From Thiocapsa sp. (GTDB lineage Bacteria > Pseudomonadota > Gammaproteobacteria > Chromatiales > Chromatiaceae), in contig NZ_JAABRP010000001.1 in NCBI RefSeq assembly GCF_011390875.1, positions 1-62,565 of the forward strand: a DNA stretch of 62,565 bases, read 5' to 3'. The notes beneath the pieces were generated by a model. That model was given only the letters and a program-made list of their open reading frames with translations, had not been told where the DNA came from and ran no database searches. Positions 46,905-61,543 of the stretch are shown piece by piece. The position numbers were made by a program, and so were the translations under genes. Positions within the stretch are counted from its first letter, which is position 1. Each line of letters opens with the position of its first letter.

Positions 46905-47567
46905 TTACTGCGCAGTTGCGGCGGGTGCCGGTGCGTCGGCCTCCTGCTCGGGGACTTGAACCTTGGGCTGGCAGTCTTGGCTCGAGATGTTGCTCGGGCG
47001 CATGTGCGGCGCATAACCGGCCATGTGGGTGCGCTCGATAGCTCGCGGATGTTGTGCGCGACGTTGCTCGCTTTCCGCCTTGAAGGCGTCGCGGCGCTCC
47101 TGAATTTCCTGCTGAACCTTGGCGCGACGGGCGTCCATCTCATCCATACGCGTCTTCACGAATTCAGGCATAGCCGGGATCTGACCGAATTCGGGCATGG
47201 CCGGGGTCTCGGGCATGGCCGGGATCTGACCGAATTCAGGCATCGCCGGCATCTCTGGCATTGCAGGGTACTGGGCGAATTCCGGCACCGGCGGCATCTC
47301 CGGGAAGCCCGATTCGATGCCGGAGGGCATCCGAGCGAAATCGGCCGCGCGCTGCTCCATCAACTGCCGATGAGCCTCCATCGCCTGCTCGATGGCCTTG
47401 TTCTGCTGCTCGGCCATGGCCTCATGCCGTGCGGAAATGGCCTGCATCTGCTGCTCTGCCATCTCGGGGGTCATGACCGGCGCGACGGGGGCGTTGTACC
47501 AGGCACCGGCGGAGGACGCGGCGGCGGCAAGGGCGATGATCGAGGCTGCTTGGACAAGCTTGAACAT
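46905..47567 (-). CDS. Secreted Met/Pro/Glu-rich repeat protein, possibly sulfur-globule-associated
   Basis: A 220-residue exported protein. A clear signal peptide (MFKLVQAASIIALAAAASS, cleavage near AGA-WYN) is followed by a Gln/Glu/Met helical segment (33-75), a low-complexity repeat at 101-137 (PAMPEF-GQI units repeated), a charged helix (138-175) and an Ala/Pro-rich end. The leader and simple repetitive make-up recall sulfur globule proteins of purple sulfur bacteria, whose leaders often begin MFKL; the mature parts do not obviously match. ATG 47567 has AAAGG upstream. It stands alone between repeats. Function unproven. Confidence 0.6.
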   Translation of the reverse strand: MFKLVQAASIIALAAAASSAGAWYNAPVAPVMTPEMAEQQMQAISARHEAMAEQQNKAIEQAMEAHRQLMEQRAADFARMPSGIESGFPEMPPVPEFAQYPAMPEMPAMPEFGQIPAMPETPAMPEFGQIPAMPEFVKTRMDEMDARRAKVQQEIQERRDAFKAESEQRRAQHPRAIERTHMAGYAPHMRPSNISSQDCQPKVQVPEQEADAPAPAATAQ

Positions 47568-47831
47568 GGAACACACCTTTAAGATTAGAAAATGATGGGT
47601 CTTGGTCGTCTTGCGAGCCCTCCCCGTGGTTCGGGGAGCCTCTGCCGCTCGACGCATCGGTCGAGCGGGACTCGCGTATCGTCATCAGGGACGGATGCAG
47701 GCAACATCGTCGGGGTCGCGCCGTCCATGGGCGTCATGGATTCCGGGTACCCGCGCCATGAAGCGGTCGCGGCAGCAAGCTGATTATTGTCGTTGCCCTT
47801 CGATCGCGCCCTGATTAGGGCATCAGTATAT

Positions 47832-47912
47832 AATGATTCTCTAACATATCAACCCAAAGTTAATCCTGCGACGCAACACGCCCGTCATCGCAACTTAAAT
47901 CAATGATTCTCT
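47832..47912. promoter_or_regulatory. Two AATGATTCTCT direct repeats 70 bp apart in AT-rich DNA
   Basis: AATGATTCTCT occurs at 47832-47842 and 47902-47912, in the one AT-rich patch between the secreted-protein gene and sthA. The first half resembles one half of a Fur box (AATGAT), but no full 19-bp Fur site is present. It may be an operator. The remaining bases of the 440-bp gap (47568-47831, 47843-47901) hold the promoter of the secreted-protein gene, nothing else seen. Confidence 0.3.
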
Positions 47913-47919
47913 TATTGTC

Positions 47920-48005
47920 CTGAACCGCGTCGACCGCGAGGGCGCTTGATCGTCAGGATGCCGAATGTAGATGCGAGCTTGCATGTCATTCCGGACGCGG
48001 TTCAG
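47920..48005. repeat. 86-bp inverted-repeat element, family I copy 6
   Basis: Perfect 12-bp inverted ends CTGAACCGCGTC (47920-47931) and GACGCGGTTCAG (47994-48005). Its right end is 2 bases from the stop codon of sthA. Confidence 0.8.
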
Positions 48006-48007
48006 CT

Positions 48008-49405
48008 TTAGAAGAGCCGATTCAACCCGTTGAGCGCCGCGACCCGATAGGCTTCCGCCATCGTGGGATAGTTGAAGGTGGTCTCGGTAAAGTATCGGAT
48101 GCTGTTCGCCTCGCCGCGCTGAGACATGATTGCCTGGCCGATATGCACGATCTCGGCGGCTTGCTCGCCGAAGCAGTGAATTCCCAAGATCTCCAAGGTC
48201 TCGCGGTGGAAGAGGAGCTTGAGCATGCCGACCGTATGCCCGGTGATCTGGGCGCGGGCGATACTCTTGAAGTCGGCTTGAGCCACCTCGTAGGGGATCT
48301 GCAGTGCGGTGAGCTCGCGCTCGGTCCGTCCCACGGAGCTGATCTCCGGGACCGTATAGATCCCGGTCGGGAATTCCTCGATCAGAGACCAGTCGCAGGC
48401 GCCGTCGGCGATATGTGCACCGACGAATCGCCCTTGATCATAGCTGGCACTGGCCAGCGCGGGCTGACCGACCACGTCGCCGACGGCGTAGATGTGCGGC
48501 AAGGCGGTCTGGTAGCTCTTGTTGACCTCGAGCTGACCACGCTGATTGGGCGTCACCCCGATGGTCTCGAGCCCCAAGTCGTGGGTGTTCCCGGTCCGCC
48601 CGTTGGCCCAGAGCAGGATGTCCGTCTTGAACTTCTTGCCTGACTTGCAGTGCAGCACCACCCCGTCGTCGCCGGTCTCGACACGCTCGTAGGTCTCGTT
48701 GTGTCTGATCACCACGCCCTGCTGGCGCAGATGATAGCCGAGCGCGTCCGTGATCTCGTCGTCGAGGAAAGACAGGAGTCGGTCGCGTGTATCGACCAGA
48801 TTCACCTTCACGTCGAGCGCGCCCATGATCGAGGCGTACTCGCAACCGATGACGCCTGCACCATAGATGGTCATGGATCGCGGGGTGTGCTTCAGTCCGA
48901 GCACCGTGTCGCTGTCGCGGATGCGCGGGTGGGTGAAATCCACATCCGGCGGATGGTAGGGACGCGATCCGGTCGCGATGACGATGTGCTTCGCACGCAG
49001 TTCTTCCGTGACGCTGCCAGCGCGTTGGACCTCGATCCGATCATCGCCAAGGAAGCGCGCACGTCCGAACACGACCTCGACCCGATTGCGCTGATAATAG
49101 CGATACCGGGTGCGGACCTGGTCGTTGATGACGCCGTCCGCGGCACGCAGCAGATCCGGAAACGCCGCTTCGATCTGATGTTGGGTGTGCTGAAACAGCG
49201 GGTTGCGACGATAGTCCGCAAGCATCTGGATCGAGTGGCGCAGCGCTTTGCTGGGGATGGTGCCCCAATGGGTGCAGCCTCCGCCGACCGCGTTGTGGGC
49301 CTCGATCACGGCGATCCGATGCCCGGCCTTCGCGAGCTTCATCGCCGCGCCTTCCCCGGCGGGCCCGGTCCCGATGACGATGCTGTCGAATTCTCTGGTG
49401 GTCAT
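48008..49405 (-). CDS. sthA: Soluble pyridine nucleotide transhydrogenase
   Basis: Flavoprotein that equilibrates NADH and NADPH. At 465 residues it has the FAD motif [16 protein letters not shown], then [19 protein letters not shown], where the second Cys of the disulphide-reductase pair is replaced (GCTHWGT instead of GTCLNVGC), the hallmark of this enzyme. A second nucleotide motif is [14 protein letters not shown] and the C-terminal dimer part has [17 protein letters not shown] 49405. Confidence 0.94.
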   Translation of the reverse strand: MTTREFDSIVIGTGPAGEGAAMKLAKAGHRIAVIEAHNAVGGGCTHWGTIPSKALRHSIQMLADYRRNPLFQHTQHQIEAAFPDLLRAADGVINDQVRTRYRYYQRNRVEVVFGRARFLGDDRIEVQRAGSVTEELRAKHIVIATGSRPYHPPDVDFTHPRIRDSDTVLGLKHTPRSMTIYGAGVIGCEYASIMGALDVKVNLVDTRDRLLSFLDDEITDALGYHLRQQGVVIRHNETYERVETGDDGVVLHCKSGKKFKTDILLWANGRTGNTHDLGLETIGVTPNQRGQLEVNKSYQTALPHIYAVGDVVGQPALASASYDQGRFVGAHIADGACDWSLIEEFPTGIYTVPEISSVGRTERELTALQIPYEVAQADFKSIARAQITGHTVGMLKLLFHRETLEILGIHCFGEQAAEIVHIGQAIMSQRGEANSIRYFTETTFNYPTMAEAYRVAALNGLNRLF

Positions 49406-49513
49406 CGAGACGGACTCCGGTTGAGGTTCAAAAGGGCACTCAGGTCAAAGACGCACGGAATGGGCCATCTTGATATACGGATGGCTGCGCCCGGGCTGAT
49501 TGCAGCTGTAGGG

Positions 49514-50832
49514 TCACCGGTCGAGACGGTTTTCGAGTGCACCCGAAAGGATGAGTCCGGCGAGGACAAATCCGAGGAAGAGATAAAAGCCGGGCTCCAA
49601 CGAGGTGCCGTTGGTGGTCAAGACGGCGACCGCGTCGCTCGCGCCCCGAAGGCTGCCGAGCTGGTTGCCGACCAGGGCATCGAAGCCGATGTAGGCCATA
49701 AAGATGGCCACTACCATGACATCGGCCATCGACCACTTGCCGGACTTCAACGCGAAGAATCGCACCGTCGCCGATCCGCGCGACCCGCTCCAATCGTAGT
49801 AAAAAGCATAGGTCGCCAGAAGCTTGAGCGCGGGAAAGACGATGCTGAAGAGGGTCAAAAGGACGGCCACCAGGAGCATGTCGGCCTGGCCGGACTCGAA
49901 GAGGATCCGCATCACGTCGAGGATGCTCTTGGTCTGGAAATAGAGCACCTGATCCGTAAAGACGACCGGCTCGCCGAGGAGCTGAAAGGCCAGCTCGCCG
50001 ATGCGGGCATCGACCTCGATCATCGGTGTGGCGAGGCCGCCGACGAGCAGGAGAAAGGTCGCGCCGACAAGTGCGAAGAGCAGAACCGGGGCGAGCCGAT
50101 CGTTCGACCCGGCCGACGTTTGCCCGCGCTGGGTACCGCCGAGAAGCGAGACCATGAACACTAAGGCCACCAGCCCGATCACGGCCCCGAGCCGTTGTGG
50201 AATCCGCGGCTGCAGCGCGCCGATCTCGGTCTCGATCAGGCGCGAGCAGGCATCGACATCCGCACAGCTATAGCGCACCAAGACGGCCTCCAACGGCCGG
50301 CGATCGGTCCCGGCACCGCTCGAGGCCACGGCATCGTTCAGCAGCACCCGCAACCTGGCCTTGATCTGCTCCTTTACACCGGGCACGGAGAGTTGCTCGA
50401 CGAAGGCATCGGCGTACTCGGGCACGCGGTCGCGCAGACGTGCCACATCCAGCAGCAGATCCTGCAGACCCTGTTGCAGTGCGCCTTGGAGCTGGTCCAG
50501 CCAGCTTCCGCCGGGGTCCGGACGCCGCTGAGCGAGATTGCGCTCGATCTCGCGGATCAGGGTATCCAGCAATTGGGTCACGGCCTCCGTCACCTGCTCC
50601 CGACTGGCCTGCGTGAGATCCAGCTCGTCGACCCGCTTCTCCAGGATCTCCCCGATCCGCGCGACCCAGACGTCGGCATCCAGTAGCCCATAGCGGACAT
50701 GGTGGACCTCGGCAAGATCCGTCTTCAGGACCTTCACGCGGTTCAGATCCGCGACCAGGCCGACCATCAACCAGCCGGCCCCGAGCAGCAGGGCGAGGGC
50801 GAGGACCTGTTGAACGAGGCGCCCGGTCTGCA

Positions 50833-50833
<1 letters not shown>
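49514..50833 (-). CDS. Membrane protein with C-terminal PqiA-like domain
   Basis: A 439-residue protein. One N-terminal membrane helix (LALALLLGAGWLMVGLV) is followed by about 200 residues that are helical and probably periplasmic, then four to five helices. The C-terminal part resembles PqiA (paraquat-inducible A): YFQTKSILDVMRILFESGQ, VFPALKLLATYAF, KWSMADVMVVAIFMAYIGF. PqiA proteins take part in intermembrane lipid transport; here the MCE partner is missing. The start ATG shares one base with the dnaE stop (TGATG), so the gene is translationally coupled to dnaE. Confidence 0.78.
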
Positions 50834-55728
<4,895 letters not shown>

Positions 55729-55956
55729 GGGTGTCCTGATCGGGATTCGACGATGGCGGCGGGGGATGCCGGGCGCATAGTCTACCGGTCTGCCGGCGTC
55801 ACGCCGATTCGGAAAAACAGATCGGATCCGGGATCCGGGTCGGGATCCCCGACAGGGTCGATCGCCCTCGCGCCGGGCCGGTCCCGCGCCACAGGGGATC
55901 ACGCACGCGGACGCGCTTCGGGCCGGTTTGATTTTACGGACTTTTTACGGGAGCCG

Positions 55957-57459
55957 ATGCCGAGGACATGGAGAATGTCCACCGATCACCCATCGGTTCG
56001 GATTCTCCCTCGCATGCAGGCCGCGCTGGTCGCTCGAACGCTCGGAATCTTTCTCGTCCTCTTCAGTGCGGCTTTGTTGCCGCCGCTGGCGGTTGCGCTC
56101 ATCTACGGCGACGGCGAGGCGGATCACTTCGCGTTGTCCTTGCTGGTGAGCCTCGCTGTCGGCCTGATGCTCTGGCTGCCGGCGCTGAAGTTTCGGCAAG
56201 CGATGCGTAACCACGACGGGTTCGTCATCGTGGCCATGCTCTGGGTCGCGATGAGCCTGCTCGGGAGCCTGCCCTTCGTGATCGGCTTAGGTTTGAGTCC
56301 GGCGGATGCGGTCTTCGAGTCGGTCTCCGCCTTCACCACCACCGGGGCGACCGTTATCGTCGGACTCGACGATCTCCCGCCGTCGATTCTCTTTTTTCGC
56401 CAGGAGATGCAGTGGCTCGGCGGGATCGGCTTCGTGGTCTCGGCGATCGCGCTCCTGCCCATCCTCGGCGTGGGCGGGATGCAGCTTATGCGGGCCGAGA
56501 CACCGGGACCGATGAAGGACGACAAGCTCACGCCGCGGATCGCCCATACCGCGCGTGCACTCTGGATCCTCTATCTGTCGATCACGGTCGTCTGTGCGCT
56601 GCTCTATTGGATCGCGGGGATGACCCCCTTCGATGCGATCGCCCACAGTCTCACCACGGTCTCCACCGGAGGCTTCTCCACGCACGATGCGAGCCTGGCC
56701 TATTTCGACAGCGTCCTCATCGAGGGCATCGCCACGGTCTTCATGCTGATCGGCGGGATCAGCTTCAGTGTGCATTTTCTGGTTTGGCAGCGCGTTTCGC
56801 TTCGGCCGTATTGGGACAGCCCGGAGGTCAGGGCTTTTCTCGGTGTCGTCCTCGGGGTCGTGCTGATTGCGACCCTGGTGCTCTATCTGGAAGGCGCGAA
56901 AGCGTCGCCCGGCGAGGCCCTGCGCTACTCGGCCTTCACCGTCGCTTCGGTCATCACCAGCACCGGTTACGGCATCGACGACTTCTCGGTGTGGCCCACG
57001 CTGCTGCCGATGCTCCTGATCTTCATCAGCTTTGTCGGCGGATGCGCCGGCTCGACCGCCGGCGGCATGAAGGTCATCCGCTTCGTGGTCCTCGGCAAAC
57101 AGGTCGGGATCGAGCTGCGCCGCCTGGTCCATCCCTCGCACGTCCAGCCGCTCCTGGTCGGACGACAGGTGATCAAGAACCGGACATTGGAGGCGGTTTG
57201 GGCCTTCTTCGGGCTTTATGTCGGGACCTTCGTCGTGTTCATGATGCTCTTGATGGCACTGGGAATGGACGCGATCACGGCCTTCGGGTCGGTGGCGACC
57301 TGCATGAACAACCTGGGGCCGGGGCTCGGCGAGACGGCAGGCAGCTTCGCCACCGTCTCCGACGCGCAGAAATGGATCTGCGCCGTGGCCATGCTGCTCG
57401 GGCGGCTGGAGATCTTTACCTTGTTGGTGTTGTTTACGCCGGGGTTTTGGCGGGATTGA
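55957..57459 (+). CDS. trkH: Potassium uptake protein TrkH/TrkG type
   Basis: Potassium-translocating subunit of the Trk system, 500 residues, with the SKT-family fourfold pore repeats. Selectivity-filter-like segments are AFTTTGATVI, TTVSTGGFST, VITSTGYGID and a fourth, less conserved ATCMNNLGPG. Membrane helices run throughout. ATG 55957 has GGGAG upstream; the family often starts nearer MQAALVARTLG (ATG 56014). It ends 2 bp from the stop of kdpE on the other strand. No trkA in the window. Confidence 0.92.
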   Translation: MPRTWRMSTDHPSVRILPRMQAALVARTLGIFLVLFSAALLPPLAVALIYGDGEADHFALSLLVSLAVGLMLWLPALKFRQAMRNHDGFVIVAMLWVAMSLLGSLPFVIGLGLSPADAVFESVSAFTTTGATVIVGLDDLPPSILFFRQEMQWLGGIGFVVSAIALLPILGVGGMQLMRAETPGPMKDDKLTPRIAHTARALWILYLSITVVCALLYWIAGMTPFDAIAHSLTTVSTGGFSTHDASLAYFDSVLIEGIATVFMLIGGISFSVHFLVWQRVSLRPYWDSPEVRAFLGVVLGVVLIATLVLYLEGAKASPGEALRYSAFTVASVITSTGYGIDDFSVWPTLLPMLLIFISFVGGCAGSTAGGMKVIRFVVLGKQVGIELRRLVHPSHVQPLLVGRQVIKNRTLEAVWAFFGLYVGTFVVFMMLLMALGMDAITAFGSVATCMNNLGPGLGETAGSFATVSDAQKWICAVAMLLGRLEIFTLLVLFTPGFWRD

Positions 57460-57461
57460 TC

Positions 57462-58151
57462 TCACCGCTCACCGATAAACCGATACCCCACGCCCGGCTC
57501 GGTCTCCAGATAGCCGGGTTCGCTCGGGTCGTCGGCCAGCTTCTGACGCAGCTTGCCGATCACGATCCGCAGATAGTGGGTGTCTTCGACATGGGTCGGC
57601 CCCCAGATCTCGCGCAGCAGCTGGGATTGGGTGACGACCCGGCCGGGTTGAGCGACGAGCGCCTGCAGGACGGCGTATTCCTTGCGCGAGAGATGGACGG
57701 GGGTCCCGTCGAGGGTGACCAAGCGCAGGCCGAGATCGATCCGCAGGTGACCGTCGTCGAAGAGTCCGCCGGGTTTGGCCGCGTCGCCGACGCTGCGCAG
57801 CAGATTGCGCACGCGCGCCAGTAGCTCCTGCACCCCGAAGGGCTTGGTGACATAGTCGTTGGCGCCGCCGTCGAGGGCCAGAACCTTCTCGGTCTCCGAA
57901 TCCCGCACGGACAGGACGAGGACCGGGACCGACGACCAGGCGCGGATCTCGGCGAGGACCGTCTTGCCGTCCGCATCCGGAAGCCCGAGGTCGAGGATGA
58001 CCAGGTCCGGGGTCTGGGTCGCGGCCAAGCCCAGACCCGCCTCCGCGTTGTCGGCCTCGATGACCTGATAGCCCTGGCTCTTGAGGCTGATCCGCAGGAA
58101 ACGTCGGATCTGCTCCTCGTCGTCGATCACCAGGATACGGGCGGTGGTCAC
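57462..58151 (-). CDS. kdpE: Response regulator KdpE
   Basis: OmpR-type regulator of kdpFABC, 229 residues. Receiver domain: DDE at residues 10-12, Asp in VILDLGLPDADG, Lys in VTKPFGVQEL. C-terminal winged helix: LSRKEYAVLQALVAQPGRVV and THYLRIVIGKLRQKL, as in KdpE. GTG 58151. It is 42 bp downstream of kdpD. Convergent with trkH. Confidence 0.94.
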   Translation of the reverse strand: MTTARILVIDDEEQIRRFLRISLKSQGYQVIEADNAEAGLGLAATQTPDLVILDLGLPDADGKTVLAEIRAWSSVPVLVLSVRDSETEKVLALDGGANDYVTKPFGVQELLARVRNLLRSVGDAAKPGGLFDDGHLRIDLGLRLVTLDGTPVHLSRKEYAVLQALVAQPGRVVTQSQLLREIWGPTHVEDTHYLRIVIGKLRQKLADDPSEPGYLETEPGVGYRFIGER

Positions 58152-58193
58152 GGCTGGTCACGCCTCGGGTGTACCGCTGATCGGTTTCCGGAG

Positions 58194-60911
58194 TCATCCA
58201 TCGGCCCTCTCCACGTCGGGATCCACACCTTCGGCGCCGGCGCTCGGGGGCATCTCGATGATCGGCAGCGCGATGGCGATGGTCGCCCCGCGACCGCCGG
58301 GACCTTCGAGCGCCTCGATCCGTCCGCCGTGCGCACCGATCATCCCGCTGCAGATCGCAAGTCCCAAGCCGCTGCCCTGCTTGCTGCGATCGCCCTTGCT
58401 TCCGGTGAAGAACATGTCGAATACCCGCCTACGGTCCTCTTCGGGGATCCCCGGCCCCTGGTCGGAGATGGTCAGGCGCAGACTCTCGCCCTGTCGCGTT
58501 GCCGTCAATCGGATCTCGCCGCCGGGCGGCGAGAAGCGCGCGGCATTCTCGATCACGTTGACCAGGGCCTGCTCGACGAGCGCGGGGTGCACATAGAGCA
58601 GCGGCAGGTCCGGGGCGATGGCTCGGGTGACGCGCAGACCCTGGAGCGGCTCGCGCAGACGACGCAGCGCCGCGTTGAGCAGATCGTCGATGCCGATCCA
58701 GTCCCGCTCGATCCGCAGGGTGCCGTGGCCGAGTCGGGTCATGTCGAGCAGGTTCTGGATGTAGCGATTCAACCGCTCGCCCTCGCTCAGGACCGCGTCG
58801 AGCAGCTCGGCGCGGTCCTCCGGGGAGATTTTGTCGTCGAGCGCGCGCAGGCTGCTGGCCGCACCGATCATGGAGGCGAGCGGCGTGCGCAGGTCGTGCG
58901 AGACGGAAGACAAGAGCGCCGAGCGCAGCCGCTCGGTCTCCTCCGCCACCTTGGCCTGCTCCAGACGATCGGCCAGCCGGGTCCGGGCCATGGCGAGCGT
59001 GGCCTGGCTGACCAGCACATCGAGCGCGGCCAACTGGGCGGACGAGACCTGCGGCGTGCCGGCGAGGTCGAGCCCGATCACCCCGAACGTCTCCTTCTCG
59101 ATCGCCAGCGGGAGAAATCGCCAGGTCAGGCCCGACAGGGTCTCGGTCCGGGCACCGCTGGGTTGACGATGGTCGTAGGCCCACTGAGCAGCCGCGCGCG
59201 CCTTGTCGTCCAGCACGGCCGCGCCTGCATCCGTATCCGATCCGATCGCTTCCCGCAAAGCGCCCGAGTCATCCGTCGGCGCGAGCAGGACGGTGCGCAC
59301 GCGCAGGTATTCGGCCAGCGACCGCACCGTCTCGCGGCGCACGCTCGGCAGATCGGCGGCGGCCGTGAGGCGCCGCCCGAGGTCCAACAGCGTCTGGGTC
59401 TGGGCATTGGTCGCGCGCAGGGCAATCATCTGCCGACGCAGGCGACTCGCCAACTGACCTCCCGCCAACCCCATAAGCAGGAAGAAGACGATCGTCAGCA
59501 GCTCGTCCGTGCGGTGCATCAAGAAGGTGTAGCGCGGCTCGGTGAAGAGAAAGTTGTAGAGCGCGGCACTGACGAGTGCCGTGACCAGGGCGGGTCCGAG
59601 CGTGGAGCGCACCGCGACCCAGAGCACCCCGGCCAGGAAGACGAGCGAGAGGTTGGCGAGGGGCAGGAGCGGTTCGAGGAGCGCGGCCATCGCGCCCGAC
59701 GCGGCAATGACGCCCGCGGCCACCAGATAATCGCCCGCTGCGGCGAGCCGGCGCCGCCCCGGCTCGCGACGCCGCGCACGGGCGATGGAGGAGGGCACGA
59801 AGGTGATCTCGAACTCGCCCCCCTCGCGCAGCAGACGTTGACTCAGGGTCCGGCCGAGCAGCCCGGCCAGTCGACGGCGGCGACTGCGGCCCATCACCAG
59901 GGTCGTGACGTTGCGGGCGCGCGCGTAGCTCAGGATCTCCTCGACCGGATCCTGTCCGCGCAGCGTCACCACCTCGGCGCCCAGGCGCTCGGCGAGATGG
60001 AAGACCCGCTCCACCCGCGCGCGGCGCTCCGGGCCGCTGTCCCTCGCCTCGACATAGACGACACTCCAGGGCGCACGCCGACGCTCGGCGAGGCGCCGCC
60101 CCAGGCGCACGACCTCCTCGTTGTTGCCCACGCCGTCGATCGCGACCAGGATCCGGGTGCGCACCGGCCAGGGGCCCTCGACACCGCGTCGCCGCATCGC
60201 CGCGCGGACATCCAGGTCGATGCGCTCGGCCACCGTCTGGAGCGCAAGCTCGCGCAGCGCGGCTAGGTTGGAAGGGCTGAAGAAACCGTCCAAGGCCGCT
60301 CGCGCCTGCTCGGGCACATAGACCTTGCCCTGCTTGAGACGGTCGATCAGCTCGCTCGGGGTGAGATCCACCAACACCAGATCGCGCGCCTTGGCGAGCA
60401 GGGCGTCGGGGACGGTCTCGCGCATCCGCACCCCGGTGATGCGCGCGACGGCGTCGTTGAGGCTTTCCAGATGCTGGATGTTGACCGCGGTCCAGACGTC
60501 GATACCGCGTCCGAGCAGCTCCTCGATGTCCTGGTAGCGACGCGGGTGGCGGGTGCCCGGGATGTTGCGGTGCGCGAGCTCGTCGACCACAACCACCGCG
60601 GGCGCGCGTTGCAGGATCGCATCCAGGTCCAGTTCCTCGAAGACCCGGCCGCGATAGGGGATGCGTTGCCGCGGGATCAGCTCCAATCCCTCGGCAAGGG
60701 CCTCGGTCTCGGCGCGCCCGTGGCTTTCGATCAGTCCGAGCACCAGGTCGACACCCTCGCTCCGGGCCTCTTGGGCGGCCTGCAACATCTTGAAGGTCTT
60801 CCCCACGCCTGGGGAGGCACCCAGGAAGATCTTCAGTCCGCCGCGACCCTCCTGCGCGACCTCCGAGAGCAGGGCCTCGGGATCCGGACGATTCGGGTCC
60901 GACTCCGTCAC
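58194..60911 (-). CDS. kdpD: Sensor histidine kinase KdpD
   Basis: Potassium-limitation sensor, 905 residues. Layout: KdpD domain with Walker A FLGASPGVGKTFKML near residue 30 and Walker B VVVDELAHRNIPG; USP-like domain (VTTLVMGRSRRRRLAGLL); four short membrane helices (about 395-490); GAF region; HisKA with phospho-His in SVSHDLRTPLASMIG; ATPase with DQGPGIPEEDRRR and GSGLGLAICSGM. GTG 60911 overlaps the kdpC stop by 4 bp (GTGA). Confidence 0.95.
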   Translation of the reverse strand: MTESDPNRPDPEALLSEVAQEGRGGLKIFLGASPGVGKTFKMLQAAQEARSEGVDLVLGLIESHGRAETEALAEGLELIPRQRIPYRGRVFEELDLDAILQRAPAVVVVDELAHRNIPGTRHPRRYQDIEELLGRGIDVWTAVNIQHLESLNDAVARITGVRMRETVPDALLAKARDLVLVDLTPSELIDRLKQGKVYVPEQARAALDGFFSPSNLAALRELALQTVAERIDLDVRAAMRRRGVEGPWPVRTRILVAIDGVGNNEEVVRLGRRLAERRRAPWSVVYVEARDSGPERRARVERVFHLAERLGAEVVTLRGQDPVEEILSYARARNVTTLVMGRSRRRRLAGLLGRTLSQRLLREGGEFEITFVPSSIARARRREPGRRRLAAAGDYLVAAGVIAASGAMAALLEPLLPLANLSLVFLAGVLWVAVRSTLGPALVTALVSAALYNFLFTEPRYTFLMHRTDELLTIVFFLLMGLAGGQLASRLRRQMIALRATNAQTQTLLDLGRRLTAAADLPSVRRETVRSLAEYLRVRTVLLAPTDDSGALREAIGSDTDAGAAVLDDKARAAAQWAYDHRQPSGARTETLSGLTWRFLPLAIEKETFGVIGLDLAGTPQVSSAQLAALDVLVSQATLAMARTRLADRLEQAKVAEETERLRSALLSSVSHDLRTPLASMIGAASSLRALDDKISPEDRAELLDAVLSEGERLNRYIQNLLDMTRLGHGTLRIERDWIGIDDLLNAALRRLREPLQGLRVTRAIAPDLPLLYVHPALVEQALVNVIENAARFSPPGGEIRLTATRQGESLRLTISDQGPGIPEEDRRRVFDMFFTGSKGDRSKQGSGLGLAICSGMIGAHGGRIEALEGPGGRGATIAIALPIIEMPPSAGAEGVDPDVERADG

Positions 60912-61534
60912 GGCGCCCCGCTCGGCCCGAGCGCGTCGAGCGCTAGGTTCAATCGCAGCACATTGACCCGAGGCTGTCCCAGCACGCCGAGGATCGGCGG
61001 CTCGACCTGTGCCGTCACCAGCTCCGCCACCTGTGCCTGCGGCAGACCGCGCACCTCGGCGACATGTGCCACCTGCATCCGGGCCGCCTCCGGGCTGATG
61101 TGCGGGTCGATGCCCGAGCCCGAGGCGGCGATCAGGTCCACCGGGATCCTCGCCGGATCGACAGCGTATTCGGCGGCGAGGGCGTGGGCGGTCGTCGCGG
61201 CGCGTGCCCGAAGCTGCGGGTTGCCGGGGGACAGATTGGAGCCGGACACCCGGAAGGGGTCATACCCGGCCGCCGAGGGTCGACCCCGAAAATAACCCGG
61301 ATCGACGAAGGCCTGGCCCACCAGCGCGGAGCCGACGAGCGCGCCCTCGCGCTCGATCAGGCTCCCGGTCGCCTGGTGCGGAAAGAGCGCGGCCGCGGAC
61401 CAAACGCTCGCCAAGGGGTAGAGTCCCCCGCACAACAGGATCAGCACCACGGCAGTGCGCACGGCGGGCAGCCAGCCTGTCGGAGGATGGCCGGGGGGCC
61501 GTACATGTCGGCGCGCTTGGCGTCTTGCTGTCAT
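60908..61534 (-). CDS. kdpC: Potassium-transporting ATPase subunit KdpC
   Basis: Small membrane-anchored subunit of the Kdp P-type ATPase. 208 residues with one N-terminal helix (AVRTAVVLILLCGGLYPLA), then family motifs FRGRPSAAGYDP, SGSNLSPGNPQL and DLIAASGSGIDPHISPEAA. ATG 61534 has TAGGAG upstream, overlapping the kdpB stop region 9 bp away. Confidence 0.95.
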   Translation of the reverse strand: MTARRQARRHVRPPGHPPTGWLPAVRTAVVLILLCGGLYPLASVWSAAALFPHQATGSLIEREGALVGSALVGQAFVDPGYFRGRPSAAGYDPFRVSGSNLSPGNPQLRARAATTAHALAAEYAVDPARIPVDLIAASGSGIDPHISPEAARMQVAHVAEVRGLPQAQVAELVTAQVEPPILGVLGQPRVNVLRLNLALDALGPSGAP

Positions 61535-61543
61535 CGTCGGCTC

